From NCBI GenBank assembly GCA_021442155.1, contig CM038216.1:86152945-86216944 (forward strand): a stretch of DNA of 64,000 nucleotides, written 5' to 3'. The position numbers and the translations under genes are program-made. Below are positions 47,131 to 58,367 of the stretch, in pieces; the stretch's first letter is position 1; each line of letters starts with the position of its first letter. The notes under the pieces are model-generated. The model had not been told where the DNA came from. It saw only the letters and a list, made by a program, of their open reading frames with translations, and ran no database searches. This DNA is from Cymbidium sinense. Its lineage: Eukaryota > Streptophyta > Magnoliopsida > Asparagales > Orchidaceae.

Positions 47131-48248
47131 TAGAAATCTAAAATGGAGGTTTATTTGTTTTTATTTATTTATATTTATTTTATTTTATTTATTTAGGTTT
47201 ATTTATTTTATTTAGTTTAGTTTATTTATTTTATGATTATTTATTTTAGTTTAGGTTTTATCTTAGTTTATTTTTTAGGTTTAGGTTTAGTTTAGTTTTA
47301 TTTTTAGTTAGTTTATTTTATTTTATTTTTTAGGTTTAGGTTTTATGTTTTATTATTAGGTTTAGATTTAGGTTTTTATTTTATTTTTTTAGGTTTAGGT
47401 TATAGGTTATTATTTTAGGTTTATTTTTAAGTTTTGTTTTTTAGTTTAGGCTTAGATTTATTTTTAGATTCTTTTATTTTAGTTTAGGTTTAGGTTTAGG
47501 CTTTTTTAATTTTAGTTTTGTTTATTTTAGTTTAGGTTTCAGTTTATTTTAATTTGTTTAGTTTAGTTTTATTGTAGGTTTTGGTTTTTCATCATTTAGG
47601 GTTTAGGTGATATTTTTTATTTACTTTTAGGTTTATTTTTAAGGTTTAGGTTTTAATTTAGCTTTAATTTTATTTTATATTAGGTTTATTATTTTATTTT
47701 AGGTTTAGTTTTTATTTTATTTAAGTTTTTTATTTTTCAATTTATTTTATTTTTTTTAGTTTAGTTTAGGTTTTTATTTATTTTATTTTATTTTAGTTTT
47801 TAATTTCTATTTTATTTTATTTTTAGATTTAGCTTTAGCTTTGGGTTTAGGTTTTAGCTTAGGTTTTTATTTTATTTTTTTATTTAGGTTTAGGTTTTAG
47901 GGTTAATGGTTTAGGGTTTATGGTTTGAGGTTTAGGGTTTAGGGTTTAATGTTTAGGGTTTATGGTTTTTATGGATTAGGGATTAGGGTTTAGCTTTAGG
48001 TTTATGGTTTAGGTTTTAGTTAGGGTTTAGGGTTTAAGGTTTAGGGTTTAAGATTTTTTACAATAAAGTTTAGGGTTTAGGGATTAGGGTTTAGGGTTTA
48101 CGGTTTTAGGGTTTTGGGTTTAGGATTTAGGGTTGTATGCATAGGGTTTAGGGTTTTTAGAGTTTAGGATTTAGGGTTTAGGGTTTAGGTTTTAAGTTTT
48201 AGGGTTAGGGTTCAAGTTTTAGTTTAAGATTTTGGGTTTTGGGTATTT
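47131..48248 (+). repeat. HOR unit ending in a TTTAGGG island, left flank of GR-RBP copy 3
   Basis: A unit of TTTATTT and TTTAGG words in the standard order (about 47150-47880), then an island at 47890-48245 that leads into a T-run. No gene is seen. Confidence 0.78.
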
Positions 48249-48475
48249 GATTTTTAGTAGAGAACAAATTCAGATTCAACATTTCTTCTTTTGATTTCAT
48301 CAACCAAGTAACACACCAAGTTTTCTAAGACACAAGCAACGACATAGATAGTTAGAATCGTCTCTACTATAAAGACGTAGTTCCATTAGTAGCAGATAGA
48401 ATCGGTCGTTCTTTAATTTCTCCAGCTCCCATCAGAACCACCTCGGCCTCTCAAGTAGTAGTATCCACCATCATG
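48249..48475 (-). pseudogene. GR-RBP retro-fragment, copy 3 (truncated)
   Basis: This copy has the A-run, 3' untranslated sequence and only the last codons of the Gly-rich tail. It lacks about 45 bases of the untranslated region present in the other copies (between GACATAGATA and the AGAATCGTCTCTAC segment). It is cut at about 48475, inside the codons for YDGG, where it joins HOR sequence (TTTATGTTTTTATTTT). The truncation at an array junction, not at the usual breakpoint, suggests later recombination within the array. Confidence 0.8.
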
Positions 48476-49044
48476 TTTATGTTTTTATTTTATTTTATTT
48501 TATTTATTTTAGTTAAGTTTAGGATTTATTTATTTATTTTATTATTCGGTTTTATTTAGTTGAAGTTTAGGTTTTTAGGTTTTTAGTGTTTAGTCTTTAG
48601 GGTTTAGGATTGAGGGCTTATGGTTTTAGTATTAAGGGTTTTAGGGTTTAGGGTTTAGGGTTTAGGGTTTACGGTCTAGTGTTTAGGTTTTAGGGTTTAG
48701 GTATTGAGGGTTTACGGTTTAGGGCTTAGGGTTTAAGGTTTAGGGTTAGCTTGGGGTTTAGGGTTAATTTAGGGTTTAGGGTTTTTATGGTTTAGGGTTT
48801 GGGTTTTAGGGTTTGTATAAGGTTTAGGGTTTAGGGTTTTAGGGTTTAGGCTTTAGGCTTTAAGGTTTAGGGTTTAGGGTTTATGGTTATGGTTAAGGTT
48901 TAGGGTTTAGGGTTTAGGAATTACAGTTTAGGGTATAGGTTTTAGGGTTAGTTTACATTTAGGGTTTATGGTTTAGGGTTTAGGGTTGTAGGTTTAGGGT
49001 TAGTTTTAGGATTTAGGATTTATGGTTTAGGGTTTAGGGTTTTT
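48476..49044 (+). repeat. Partial HOR unit and long TTTAGGG island
   Basis: About 90 bp of T-rich unit end, then an island at 48560-49040 with many exact TTTAGGG heptamers. It ends in TTTTTTTAAAATTTTTAAAATAAG, the next tag. Confidence 0.8.
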
Positions 49045-50023
49045 TTAAAATTTTTAAAATAAGTAAAACGTTAGGATTTGGTTTATTTTTCATTTTTTTA
49101 TTTTTTTATTTTTTTATTTTTATTATTTAGGTTTATTTTGATTTTTATTTAGTTTAGTATATTAATTTTAGGTTTATTTATTTTAGTTTATTTTTTAATA
49201 TTAGGTTTAGGTTTATGTTTATTTTTTAGTTTAGTTTTATTTTTATTTTACTTTTTAGGTTTTGGTTATATTTTTTATTTTTAGGTTTAGGTTTAAGGTT
49301 TTTTTTTTAATTTTTTTTAGGTTTTGATTTTAGGTTTTTTTTAGGTTTTATTTTTTAGTTTAGGTTTGGGTTTATTTTTAGTTTATTTTATTTTATTTAG
49401 TTTAGGGTTTAAGTTTAGGTTTAGTTTATGTTAGGTTATCATTTAGGTTTTATTTAGTTTAATTTTGGTTTAAGTTTAGGTTTATTTTGTATATTTTAGA
49501 TTTAGTTTTTTTTTTAGTTTAGGGTTTAGGTTTTGGCTCTTATTTTATTTTATTGTATTTCTGGTTTATTTTATTTTTATTTTACATTTAGTTTTTATTT
49601 TATTTTGGTTTTTTATTTTTAAGTTTTTTTTTTTTTTAGTTTAGTTTAGGTTTTATTTCTTTTATTTTAGTTAAATTTTTATTTTTTAATTTATTATATT
49701 TTTATGTTTAAGTTTAGATTTAGGTTTTACCTTAGGTTTTTATTTTATTTTATTTTATTTTATTTAGGTTTTGGTTTATTTATTTATTTTTAGGTTTTAT
49801 TTAGTTTAGGTTTAGGTTTTTAGGTTTTTAGGGTTTAGTGTTTAAGGTATGGCGTTTAGGGTTTAGGGTTTAGGGTTATAGGTTTTAGGGTTTAGGGTTT
49901 AGGTTTTAGGGTTTAGGGTTTAGGGTTTAGGGTTTTAGGTTTAGGGTTTAGGGTTTAAGGTTTAGGTTTAGGGTTGTAGGTTTAGGGTTAGGGTTATTTT
50001 ATATTTTTTTATTTACTATTATT
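49045..50023 (+). repeat. HOR unit, about 980 bp
   Basis: Starts with AAATAAGTAAAACGTTAGG, has the standard block order and ends in an island at 49800-50000. Length matches the 24420 unit. Confidence 0.78.
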
Positions 50024-51909
50024 ATTTTTAATTAAATAAACTCATAAGTTTAGGTTTATTTAGTTTATTTTTAATTTATTTATGTTTATTTTATTTTTTT
50101 TTTATTTTTATTTAGGTTTATTTTTATTTTTATTTAGTTTAATCAATTTACTTTAGGTTTAATTATTTTAGTTTAGGTTTTTTATTTTAGTTTATTTTTT
50201 TTTGGTTTAGGTTAGGTTAAGGTTTTTTTAGTTTAGTTTCATTTTTATTTTATTTGCTTAGGTTTAGGTTTTATTTTTTATTTTTTGGTTTAGGTTAATG
50301 TTTTTATTGTATTTTTTTTAGGTTTAGGTTTTAGGTTTTTATTTTAGGTTTACTTTTAGGTTTATTTTTTAGTTTATGTTCAAGTTTATTTTTAATTTAT
50401 TTTATTTTATTTGGGGTTTAGGTTTATGTTTAGGTTTTATTTATTTTAGTTTAGGTTTATGTTTATTTTATTTTTATTTTAGGATTAAGTTTCTTTTAGT
50501 TTAGGTTTTAGGTTTTATTTTTTATTATTTTAGGTTTTATTTTAAGGTTTATTTTTTAGGTTTAGGTTTTTATTTAGTTCTTATTTTATTCTATTTTAGG
50601 TTTTTTTTATTTTTATTTGAGGTTTATTTTTTATATTCTTTCAATTTTTTATTTTTTAGTTTAGTTTAGGTTTTTATTTTTTTTATTTTAGTTTATTTTA
50701 TTTTTTTTATTTTGGTTTATTTTTATTTTTATTTAGTCTTGTTTATCTATTTTAGGTTTATCTATTTTAGTTTATTTTTTAAGATTAGGATTAGGTTTTT
50801 ACTTATTTTTCAGTTTAGTTTTATTTTTGTTTTACTTTTTAGGTTTAGGTTTTATTATTTTTTATTTTTTGGTTTAGGTTTAGGTACTTTTTTGTTAGGT
50901 TTAAGTTTAAGGATTTTTTTTTTTAGGTTTTCATTTTAGGTTTTTATTTTAGTTTATTTTTTAGTTTATGTTTTGGTTTATTTCTAGTTTATTTTATTTT
51001 ATTTAGTTTAGGGTTTAGGTTTACATTTAGGTTTTATTTATTTTAGTTTAGTTTATTTTAGTTTAGGCTTAAGTTTAGGTTTATTTTGTATATTTTAGGT
51101 TTAGGTTTGTTTTTTAGTTTAGGTTTTAGGTTTTTTTATTTATTTTTTAAGTTTATTTTAGGTTCTTGTTTAGGTTTGGTTTTATTGAGTTTTTTATTTT
51201 AGGTTTACTTTATTTTTATTTTACCTTTAGTTTTATTTTATTTAGGTTTTATTTTTAGGTTTATTTTGTTTTTTAGTTTAGTTTAGGTTTTTATTTATTT
51301 TATTTTAGTTTAGTTTTTATTTTCTTTATTTTATTTTAAGTTTAGGTTTAGGTTTAGATTTTAGTTTAGGTTTTATTTTATTTTATTTTATTTTATTTTA
51401 TTTTATTTAGGTTTATTTATTTTTATTTTATTTTATGTTTTATTTAGTTTAGGTTTTGGTTTTTATGTTTTTAGGGTTTAGGGTTTAGGGTTTGGGGTTT
51501 AGGCTTTAGCGTTTAGGGTTGTAGGTTTAGTGTTTAGGGTTTAGGGTTTAGGATTTAGGGTTTAGGGTTTAGGGTTTAGCATTTTAGGGATTAGGGTTTA
51601 GGGTTTAGGGTTTAGAGTTTAGGGTTTAGGGTTAGGGTTTAGGGTTAGTTTTAGCATTTAGGGTTTAGGGTTAGCATTTATTTAGTTTAGGTTTATGTTT
51701 TAGGTTTTTAGGGTTTATGGTTTAAGGTTTAGGGTTTAAGGTTGTAGATTTTAAGGTTTAGGGTTTAGGGTTTAGGGTTTTAGGGTTTAGGGTTTAGGGT
51801 TTAGGGTTGTAGGTTTAGATTTTAGAGTTTTGGGTTTATGGTTAGGGTTTAGGGTTAGTTTTAGCATTTAGGGTTTAGGGTTAGGGTTATTTTATATTTT
51901 TTTTTATTA
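50024..51909 (+). repeat. Two HOR units (tagged start 50024, untagged start near 50690)
   Basis: The first unit starts TTAAATAAACTCATAAG and is cut short. A second starts within the unit order near 50690. It runs to a long island at 51465-51900 that contains a local duplication (51631-51674 and 51841-51884). The plus-strand open frame at 50712-50939 is a low-complexity translation. Confidence 0.75.
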
Positions 51910-52524
51910 TTATTTTTTTGAATTTTAGGTTTATTTAGTTTATTTTTTATTTATTTATGTTTATTTTATTTTTTATTTCTATTTAGGTTTATTTTTATTT
52001 TTATTTGGTTTAGTTTATTTATTTTAGTTTAGGTTTTTTATTTTAGTTTATTTTTTTACTTTAGATTTTTTTTAGTTTAGTTTTATTTTAATTTTATTTT
52101 TTAGGTTTAGGTTTTATATTTTATTTTTTGGTTTTGATTTAGGTTATTATTGTATTTTTTTTTTAGGTTTAGGTTTTAGGTTTTTATTATTTTAGTTTAG
52201 GTTTAGGTTTATTTTTAATTTATTTTATTTTATTTGGGGTTCAAGTTTATGTTTAGGTTTTATTTATTTCAGTTTAGTTTATTTTAGTTTAGGTTTATGT
52301 TTATTTTATTTTTATTTTAGGATTAATTTTCTTTTAGTTTAGGGTTTAGGTTTTATTTTTTATTTTTAGAGGTTTTATTTTTTAGGTTTATTTTTAAGTT
52401 TAGGTTTTATTTAGTTTTATTTTATTTTATTTTAGGTTTATTTTATTTTTATTTTAAGTTTAGTTTTATTTTATTTAGGTATTTTATTTTTTTTAGTTTA
52501 GTTTATGTTTTTTATTTATTTTAT
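51910..52524 (+). repeat. Truncated HOR unit
   Basis: Starts at TTTTTGAATTTTAGG with TTTATTTAGTTTATTT and follows the standard order. It is cut at about 52525 by the next insert, after TTTATTTTATTTTAG. Confidence 0.75.
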
Positions 52525-53476
52525 TTTAGCCTATAAATGACACACCCATAGCAAACAATGATGTTCCCTAAAGCTAGCCTTAAATTTGGCCAAATCCCAT
52601 CATCTCGATTTTAGTAGTATTTTATGAATTATGCCGGTACTCTCTACATCATACTATAACAAACTAAAATATGCTAAACAACAAGTAGTAATACATAATA
52701 GTATGCTACAATGTGGATGCTACACTATGTTATGGCATCCTATATTATAATACAATATAACATATTATATTATATTATATTACATATCACATCAGAAGGG
52801 AATACTTAAGATAAAAAATCATAAAATTAGTCCAAACAGTAAAAAAGAATATATTTTAGTCAAATCACTTACATATTTTAAATTGAAACAATATATTATT
52901 ATTCCATGCTCTACCTAATATGAATTTGGCCAAATTCCACCATTTTAAAGTATAAATCAACATTTTTATCAATAATGCTAGTGTAGGCCAATTGCGTTAT
53001 TGTAAAATTGTAAAAGAATTTAAAATGCATAGAACAATATATTATGATATATGATGCTATACTTTGCTACAACATATAATATTTATTTTGAACGTAAAAT
53101 CGTACCTTTTAGACTACAAGTGGCGTAGCAGGCCTTTGGTACTACAACCTAATTCCCACTTCAAATTTGACATATTTCATTATATGATTCATTAAATCAA
53201 TATTTTTATGATTTATAATATTATAGACTATAAATCACAATACCATAATATACTAAGACATTTCAAAACATCTTACAATATCTAAAAACACATCACTACA
53301 TGCTCAAATATATGATGCTACATTATACTATAATATATGATATTATAATATGATTTAGGATACTCAAATCTCTAATAGTTAAGGGAAAGTATCTTGAGGA
53401 TATTTTCTTTAGCTACCATAACTATGTTAGGATTAGGTCATTCTTACGATCTGCTCCTAATGACATCTTTATTCAA
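52525..53476. mobile_element. Unidentified 0.95-kb insert with internal direct repeats
   Basis: Balanced-composition, AT-rich DNA between two array blocks. Related segments begin near 52582 (AATTTGGCCAAATCCCATCA), 52922 (AATTTGGCCAAATTCCACCA) and 53163 (AAATTTGACATATTTCATTA). Each is followed after 30-45 bases by a TTTTTATxATTTATAAT-like part and later by ATGATGCTA-ACTATGCTACAA-like words. It therefore looks like about three diverged direct repeats. There is no usable open frame. It may be a solo LTR, a MITE-like element or a piece of another satellite. I cannot assign it. Confidence 0.45.
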
Positions 53477-53840
53477 GGTTTAAGGTTTAGGGTTTTGAGT
53501 TAGGGTTTAGAGTTAGTTTAGGGTTTAGAGTTTAGGGTTAATTTAGGGTTAGGGTTTAGGATTAGTTTAGGGTTTATGGTTTTGGGTTTGGGGTTTAGGG
53601 TTTAGGGTTTAGGGTTATAGGTTTTAGGGTTTAGGGTTTATGGTTTTAGGGTTTATGGTTTAGGATTTAGGGTTTAGGGTTTTAGGGTTTAGGGTTTAGG
53701 GATTAGGGTTAAGGGTTTAGGGCTTTTTGTTTAGGGTTTTTGGTTTTGAGGGATTAGGGTTTAGAGTTTAGGGTGTAGGGGTTTAGATTTTAGGTATAGG
53801 GTTTAAGTTTTAGTTTACGATTTAGGGTTTAGGGTTTAAG
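53477..53840 (+). repeat. TTTAGGG island
   Basis: About 360 bp of heptamers, with TTTAGGG, TTTATGG and TTTAGAG variants. It lies between the unidentified insert and GR-RBP copy 4 and ends in a seven-base T-run. Confidence 0.85.
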
Positions 53841-54312
53841 GTTTTTTTTAACAAACAATAAATTTAGATTCAACATTTCTTCTTTTCAATTTCATCAACC
53901 AAGTAGTACCCCAAGTGTTCTAAAAAATAAGTAATGACATAGATAAAAACTGAACTCCCATAGAGCAAATAAAATGCCTTAGATAAGTAGAACCGTCTCT
54001 ACTGTAAAGACACAGTTCCATAAGTAGCAGATCGGATCGACCATTCTTTAGTTTTTCTAGTTCCCATCAGAACCACCCCTGCCTCTTGAGTAGCTGGATC
54101 TGCCATCATAACCTCGATCTCTCCCTCCGCCACCACTGTAACCTCCATCATTCCTCCCACCTCCATAACCACCACTGTACAAACCACCACCTCCCTATCC
54201 ACCAGCACGTCTAGATCCCCAACCACAATTGTGATAGCCCACTTCCTTCACCTCCACGCCCTGGGCCTAGTTGATGGTGATGTTCTTGCCATCAAGGTTC
54301 TGGCCATTCTTA
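53841..54312 (-). pseudogene. GR-RBP retro-fragment, copy 4
   Basis: Sense reads NGQNLDGKNITIN, then a stop (TAG in place of the Glu codon), then AQG. The tail GGYGGGRNDGGYSGG and RGYDG and the SRGRGGSDGN end follow, with a second stop at the terminal Trp. A 3' untranslated region and A-run (plus 53841-53850) close it. The 5' break before NGQ and the N-stop-A are shared with copies 5 and 6. It retains AQ after the stop, as in typical family members, where copy 2 has AK. Confidence 0.85.
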
Positions 54313-54560
54313 GGATTTAGGGTTAGTTTATGGTTTAGGGTTTGGGGTTCATGGTTTAGGGTTTTAGGTTTTAGGGTATAGGTTTAGGGTTTAGGGCTTA
54401 GGGTTATAGGGTTTAATGTTTGGGGATTAAGGTTTAGGGATTTAAGGTTTAGGGTTTAGAGTTTAGGGTTTATGATTTTTAGGGTTTAGGGTTTTGGGTT
54501 TATTGTTTATGGTTTAGGGTTTAAGTTTTAGTATAGGGTTTAGGGTTTAAGGTTTGAGAT
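54313..54560 (+). repeat. TTTAGGG spacer between GR-RBP copies 4 and 5
   Basis: Only heptamer island; the T-rich body of the HOR unit is missing here. Copies 4 and 5 therefore form a compact tandem pair with a period of about 720 bp. Confidence 0.85.
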
Positions 54561-55042
54561 TTTTTTATTTTAACAGAGAACAAATTCAGATTAAACATTT
54601 CTTCTTTTCTATTTCATCAATGAAGTATCACCCCAAGTATTCTAAGATACAAGTGATAGCATAGATATAAAATAAGCGCCCATAGAGTAAATTTAAAACC
54701 CTAGATAAGTAGAACCATCTCTACTGTAAAGACAGCTCCATATACAACATATCAGATCAGCCTTTCTTTAGTTTCTCCAGTTCCCAGTAGAACCACCCCT
54801 GCCTCTCGAGTAGCGGGATCCACCACCATATCCCTGATGTCCCCCTCCATCACCACCATGGGTGTAACCTCCATCGCTCCCCACCACATTGCTCCTGCAC
54901 CACCACCTCCATATCCACTAACACCTCCAGATCCCCGACCACCACTGAGATAATCGTCTCCTCCTCCTTCGCCTCCACCGCCAAATCTAGATTGAGCCTA
55001 GTTGACGGTGATGTTCCTACCATCAAGGTTCTGCCCATTCTT
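54561..55042 (-). pseudogene. GR-RBP retro-fragment, copy 5
   Basis: Sense reads NGQNLDGRNITVN, stop (TAG), AQSRFGGGGEG, then the Gly-rich tail and an NW-like end with about 230 bases of 3' untranslated sequence and an A-run. After the shared nonsense codon the Gly-rich frame is well kept for a stretch, then shifts near 54880. The 5' break (CCCATTCTTAGAG on the plus strand, about 55033) is the common one. Confidence 0.85.
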
Positions 55043-55319
55043 AGAGTTTAGGGTTAGTTTAATGTTTAGGGTTTAGGTTAGTTTAGGGTTTAGGGTTTAG
55101 GGTTTGGGGTTTAGGGCTTAGGGTTGTATTTTGGGTTCAGGGTTTAGGAATTAGTGTTTAAGGTTTAGGGTTTTAAGGTTTAGGGTTTAGAGTTTAGGGT
55201 TTATGGTTTTAGGGTTTAGGGTTTAGGGTTTAAGGTTTAGGGTTTATGGTTTAGGGTTTTAGGGATTAGGGTTTATGGTTGTAGGTTTCAGATTTAGGGT
55301 TTAGGGTTTAGGGTTTTTT
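55043..55319 (+). repeat. TTTAGGG island
   Basis: Heptamer island following the 5' break of GR-RBP copy 5, ending in a seven-base T-run and the next unit tag. Confidence 0.85.
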
Positions 55320-56577
55320 TATATTAAGTAAATTGATAAGTTTAGGTTTATTTAGTTTATTTTTTATTTATTTGTGTTTATTTTATTTTTTTATTTTTAT
55401 TTAGGTTTTTTATTTTTATTTAATTTAGTATATTTCTTTTAGGTTTATTTATTTTAGTTTAGGTTTTTTATTTTAGTTTGTTTTTTCAGTTTAGGTTTAT
55501 TTTTAGTTGAGTTTTATTTTTCTTTTATTTTTTAGGTTTAGGGTTTTTTTTGGTTTAGGTTTAGGTTTTTATTTTATTTTTTTAGGTTTAGGTTTAGGTT
55601 TTTATTTTAGGTTTATTTTTAGGTTTTATTTTATAGTTTAGATTTTGGGTTATTTTTAGTTTATTTTATTTTATTTGGTCTAGGTTTTGGTTTAGGTTTA
55701 GTTTATTTTAGGTTTAGTTTTAGGTTTATTTAGTTTAGTTTGTTTATTTTTAGTTTATTTATTATAGTTTTGATTTTTTATTTTAGTTTATTTTTTAGGT
55801 TTAGGTTTATTTTTAGTTGAGTTTTATTTCTATTTTATTTTTTAGGTTTAGGTTTTATTTTTTATTTTTATGTTTAAGTTTAGGTTTTTATTATATTTAT
55901 TTAGGTTTAGGTTTAGGTTTAGGTTTTTATTTTTGGTGTATTTTTAGGTTTTATTTTTTAGTTTAGGTTTAGGTTTTTTTATTATTTATTTTATTTTATT
56001 TAGCTATGTTTTGGTTTAGGTTTAGCTTTTTTTAGTTTAGGTTTAGAGTTTATTTATTTTAGTTTAGTTTATTTTAGTTTAGGTTTTGGTATATTTTATT
56101 TTTTTATTTAATTTTTATTTTAGGTATAGTTTTTTCTTAGTTTATGATTTAGATTTTATTTTTTTTATTTTTTTAAGTTTTATTTTTAGGTTTACTTTTT
56201 CGGTTTAGGTTTTTAGTAAGTTTTTATTTTATTTATTTTTGGTTTATTTTATTTTTATTTTAGGTTTAATTTTTCATTTATTTAGGTTTTTTATTTTTTA
56301 TTTTAGTTTACATTTTTATTTATTTTATTTTAATTTAGTTTTTATTTTTTATTTTATTATTTTTGTAGGTTTAGGTTTAGGTTTTAGTTTATGTTTTTAT
56401 TTAATTTAATTTTTTTATTTTAATTCTATTTAGGTTTATTTATTTATTTTATGTTTAGGTTTTATTTAGTTTAGGTTTAGGTTTTATGGTTTAGGGTTTA
56501 GGGTTTAGGGTTTGGGGTTTAGGGTTTAAGGTTTGGGGTTTAGGGTTTATGTTTTAGTTTAGGGTTTAGGGTTTAAG
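55320..56577 (+). repeat. HOR unit with an internal duplicated start segment
   Basis: Starts TTAAGTAAATTGATAAG with TTTAGGTTTATTTAG. The landmark AGTTGAGTTTTA occurs twice, at 55505 and 55815, each time after a TTTTAGTTTATTTTTTAGG-like lead, so about 310 bp near the unit start is duplicated. It closes with an island at 56480-56577. Confidence 0.78.
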
Positions 56578-57056
56578 GTTTTTTTTTTAACAAAGAACAA
56601 ATTCAGATACCACATTTCTTCTTTTCGATTTCATCAACCAAGTAGCACCCCATGTTTTCTAAGACACAAGCGACGACATAGATAAAAAATGAGCACTCAT
56701 GGAGCAAATTAAAAACACTAGATAAGTAAAATTGTGTTTACTATAAAGACATAGTTCCATAAACAGCAGACCAGATCGACCATTCTTCAGTTACTCCAGT
56801 TCCCATCAGAGCCAACCCCACCTCTCGAGTAGTGGGATCCTTCATCATATCTGCGATCTCTCCCTCCACCACCACCATAGCTGTAACCTCCGCCATTCCT
56901 CCCATCTCCATAACCACCCTTTTCGACCGGCACCACCATATCCACCACCTCAGATCCCCACCACCACTATAATAACGCCTCGCCTTCACCTCCCGTCGAT
57001 CTTGACTAAGCCTAGTTGATGGTGATGATCTTGTCGTCGAGGTTCTACCCATTCTT
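56578..57056 (-). pseudogene. GR-RBP retro-fragment, copy 6
   Basis: Sense reads NG-stop-NLDD, IITIN, stop (TAG), A, stop, SR, then a shifted Gly-rich tail and about 230 bases of 3' untranslated sequence, with an A-run at the 3' end (plus T-run 56579-56588). It shares the N-stop-A nonsense codon and the 5' break with copies 4 and 5. The minus-strand open frame at 56741-57052 is a shifted reading, not a protein. Confidence 0.85.
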
Positions 57057-57199
57057 TGGGTTTAGCATTAGTTTAGGGTTTAGGGTTAAGGGTTAGTTTA
57101 GGGTTTAGGTTTTAGGTTTTAGGGTTTAGCATTTAGAGTTTAGGGTTTAAAGTTTACGGATTTAGGGTTTAGGGTTTAGGATTTAGGGTTTAGGGTTTT
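57057..57199 (+). repeat. TTTAGGG island
   Basis: Short heptamer island between GR-RBP copy 6 and the next tagged HOR unit. Confidence 0.85.
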
Positions 57200-58367
57200 A
57201 AAAAAAATTAAGTAAACCGGTAGGTTTAGGTTTATTTAGTTTATTTTTTATTTATTTGAGTTTATTTTATTTTTTTATTTTTATTTAGGTTTATTTTTTA
57301 TTTAGTTTACTTCATTTATTTAAGTTTATTTATTATTTTGTTTAGGTTTATTTTTTAGTTGAGTTTTATTTTTTTTATTTCTTAGGTTTCGATTTTATTT
57401 TTTATTTTTAGGTTTAGGCTTAGGCTTTTATTTTATTTTTTTATGTTTAGGTTTTAGGTTTTCATTTTAGGTTTTATTATTTAGTTTAGGTTTAGGTTTA
57501 TTTTTTGTTTATTTTATTTTATTTAGTTTATGTTTTGATTTAGGTTTATGTTTTATTTATTTTAGTTTAGTTTATTTTAGTTTAGGTTTAGGTTTACCTT
57601 TTTTTTATTTTAGGTTTAAGTTTTATTTTTAGATTAGAGTTTTGGTTTTATTTTTTATTTATTTTTAGGTTTATTTTTTAAGTTTAGGTTTTTATTTAGT
57701 GTTTATTTTCTTTTATTTTATGTTTATTTTATTTTTATTTTACGTTTAGTTTTTATTTTATTTAGTTTTTTATTCTTAGGTTTATTTTATTTTTTAGTTT
57801 TGTTAAGGTTTTTTATTTATTTTATTTTAGTTATTTTTATATTTTATTTTATTATATTTTTATGTTTAGGTTTAGGTTTTAATTTAGGTTTTTATTTTAT
57901 TTTGCTTTATTTATTTTATTTAGGTTTAGTTTTTTATTTATTTTATTATTAGATTTTATTTAGTTTAGGTTTAAGTTTTTAGGTTTTTAGGGTTTAAGGT
58001 TTAGGGTATAGTGTTTAGGGTTTAGGTTTTAGGGTTTTAGGGTTTTAGGGTTTAGGGTTTTAGGGTATGGTTTATGGTTTAGGGTTAGGGTTTAGGGTTT
58101 AATGTTTAGACTTTAGGGTTTAAGGTTTAGGGTTTAGAGTTAGCATAGGGTTTAGTGTTAGTTTAGGGTTTAGGGTTTAGGTTTTAGGCTTGAGGGGTTA
58201 GGGTTTAGGACTTAGGGTTTATGGTTAGTTTAGGGTTTAGGGTGTAAGGTTTAAGGTTTAGGGTTTAGGTTTTAAGGTTAGGGCTAGGGTTTAAAGTTTA
58301 GGCTTAGTTTAGGGTTTATGGTTTAAGGTTTAGGGTTTTGGGTTTTTTAGGGTTTAGGTTTTTTTTT
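57200..58367 (+). repeat. HOR unit, about 1170 bp (good reference unit)
   Basis: Starts with TTAAGTAAACCGGTAGG, then TTTAGGTTTATTTAG. Landmarks are AGTTGAGTTTTA (57357) and TTTTTATTCTTAGG (about 57767-57780), and the island at 57980-58365 closes it. It is one of the clearest units for defining the order. Confidence 0.82.
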
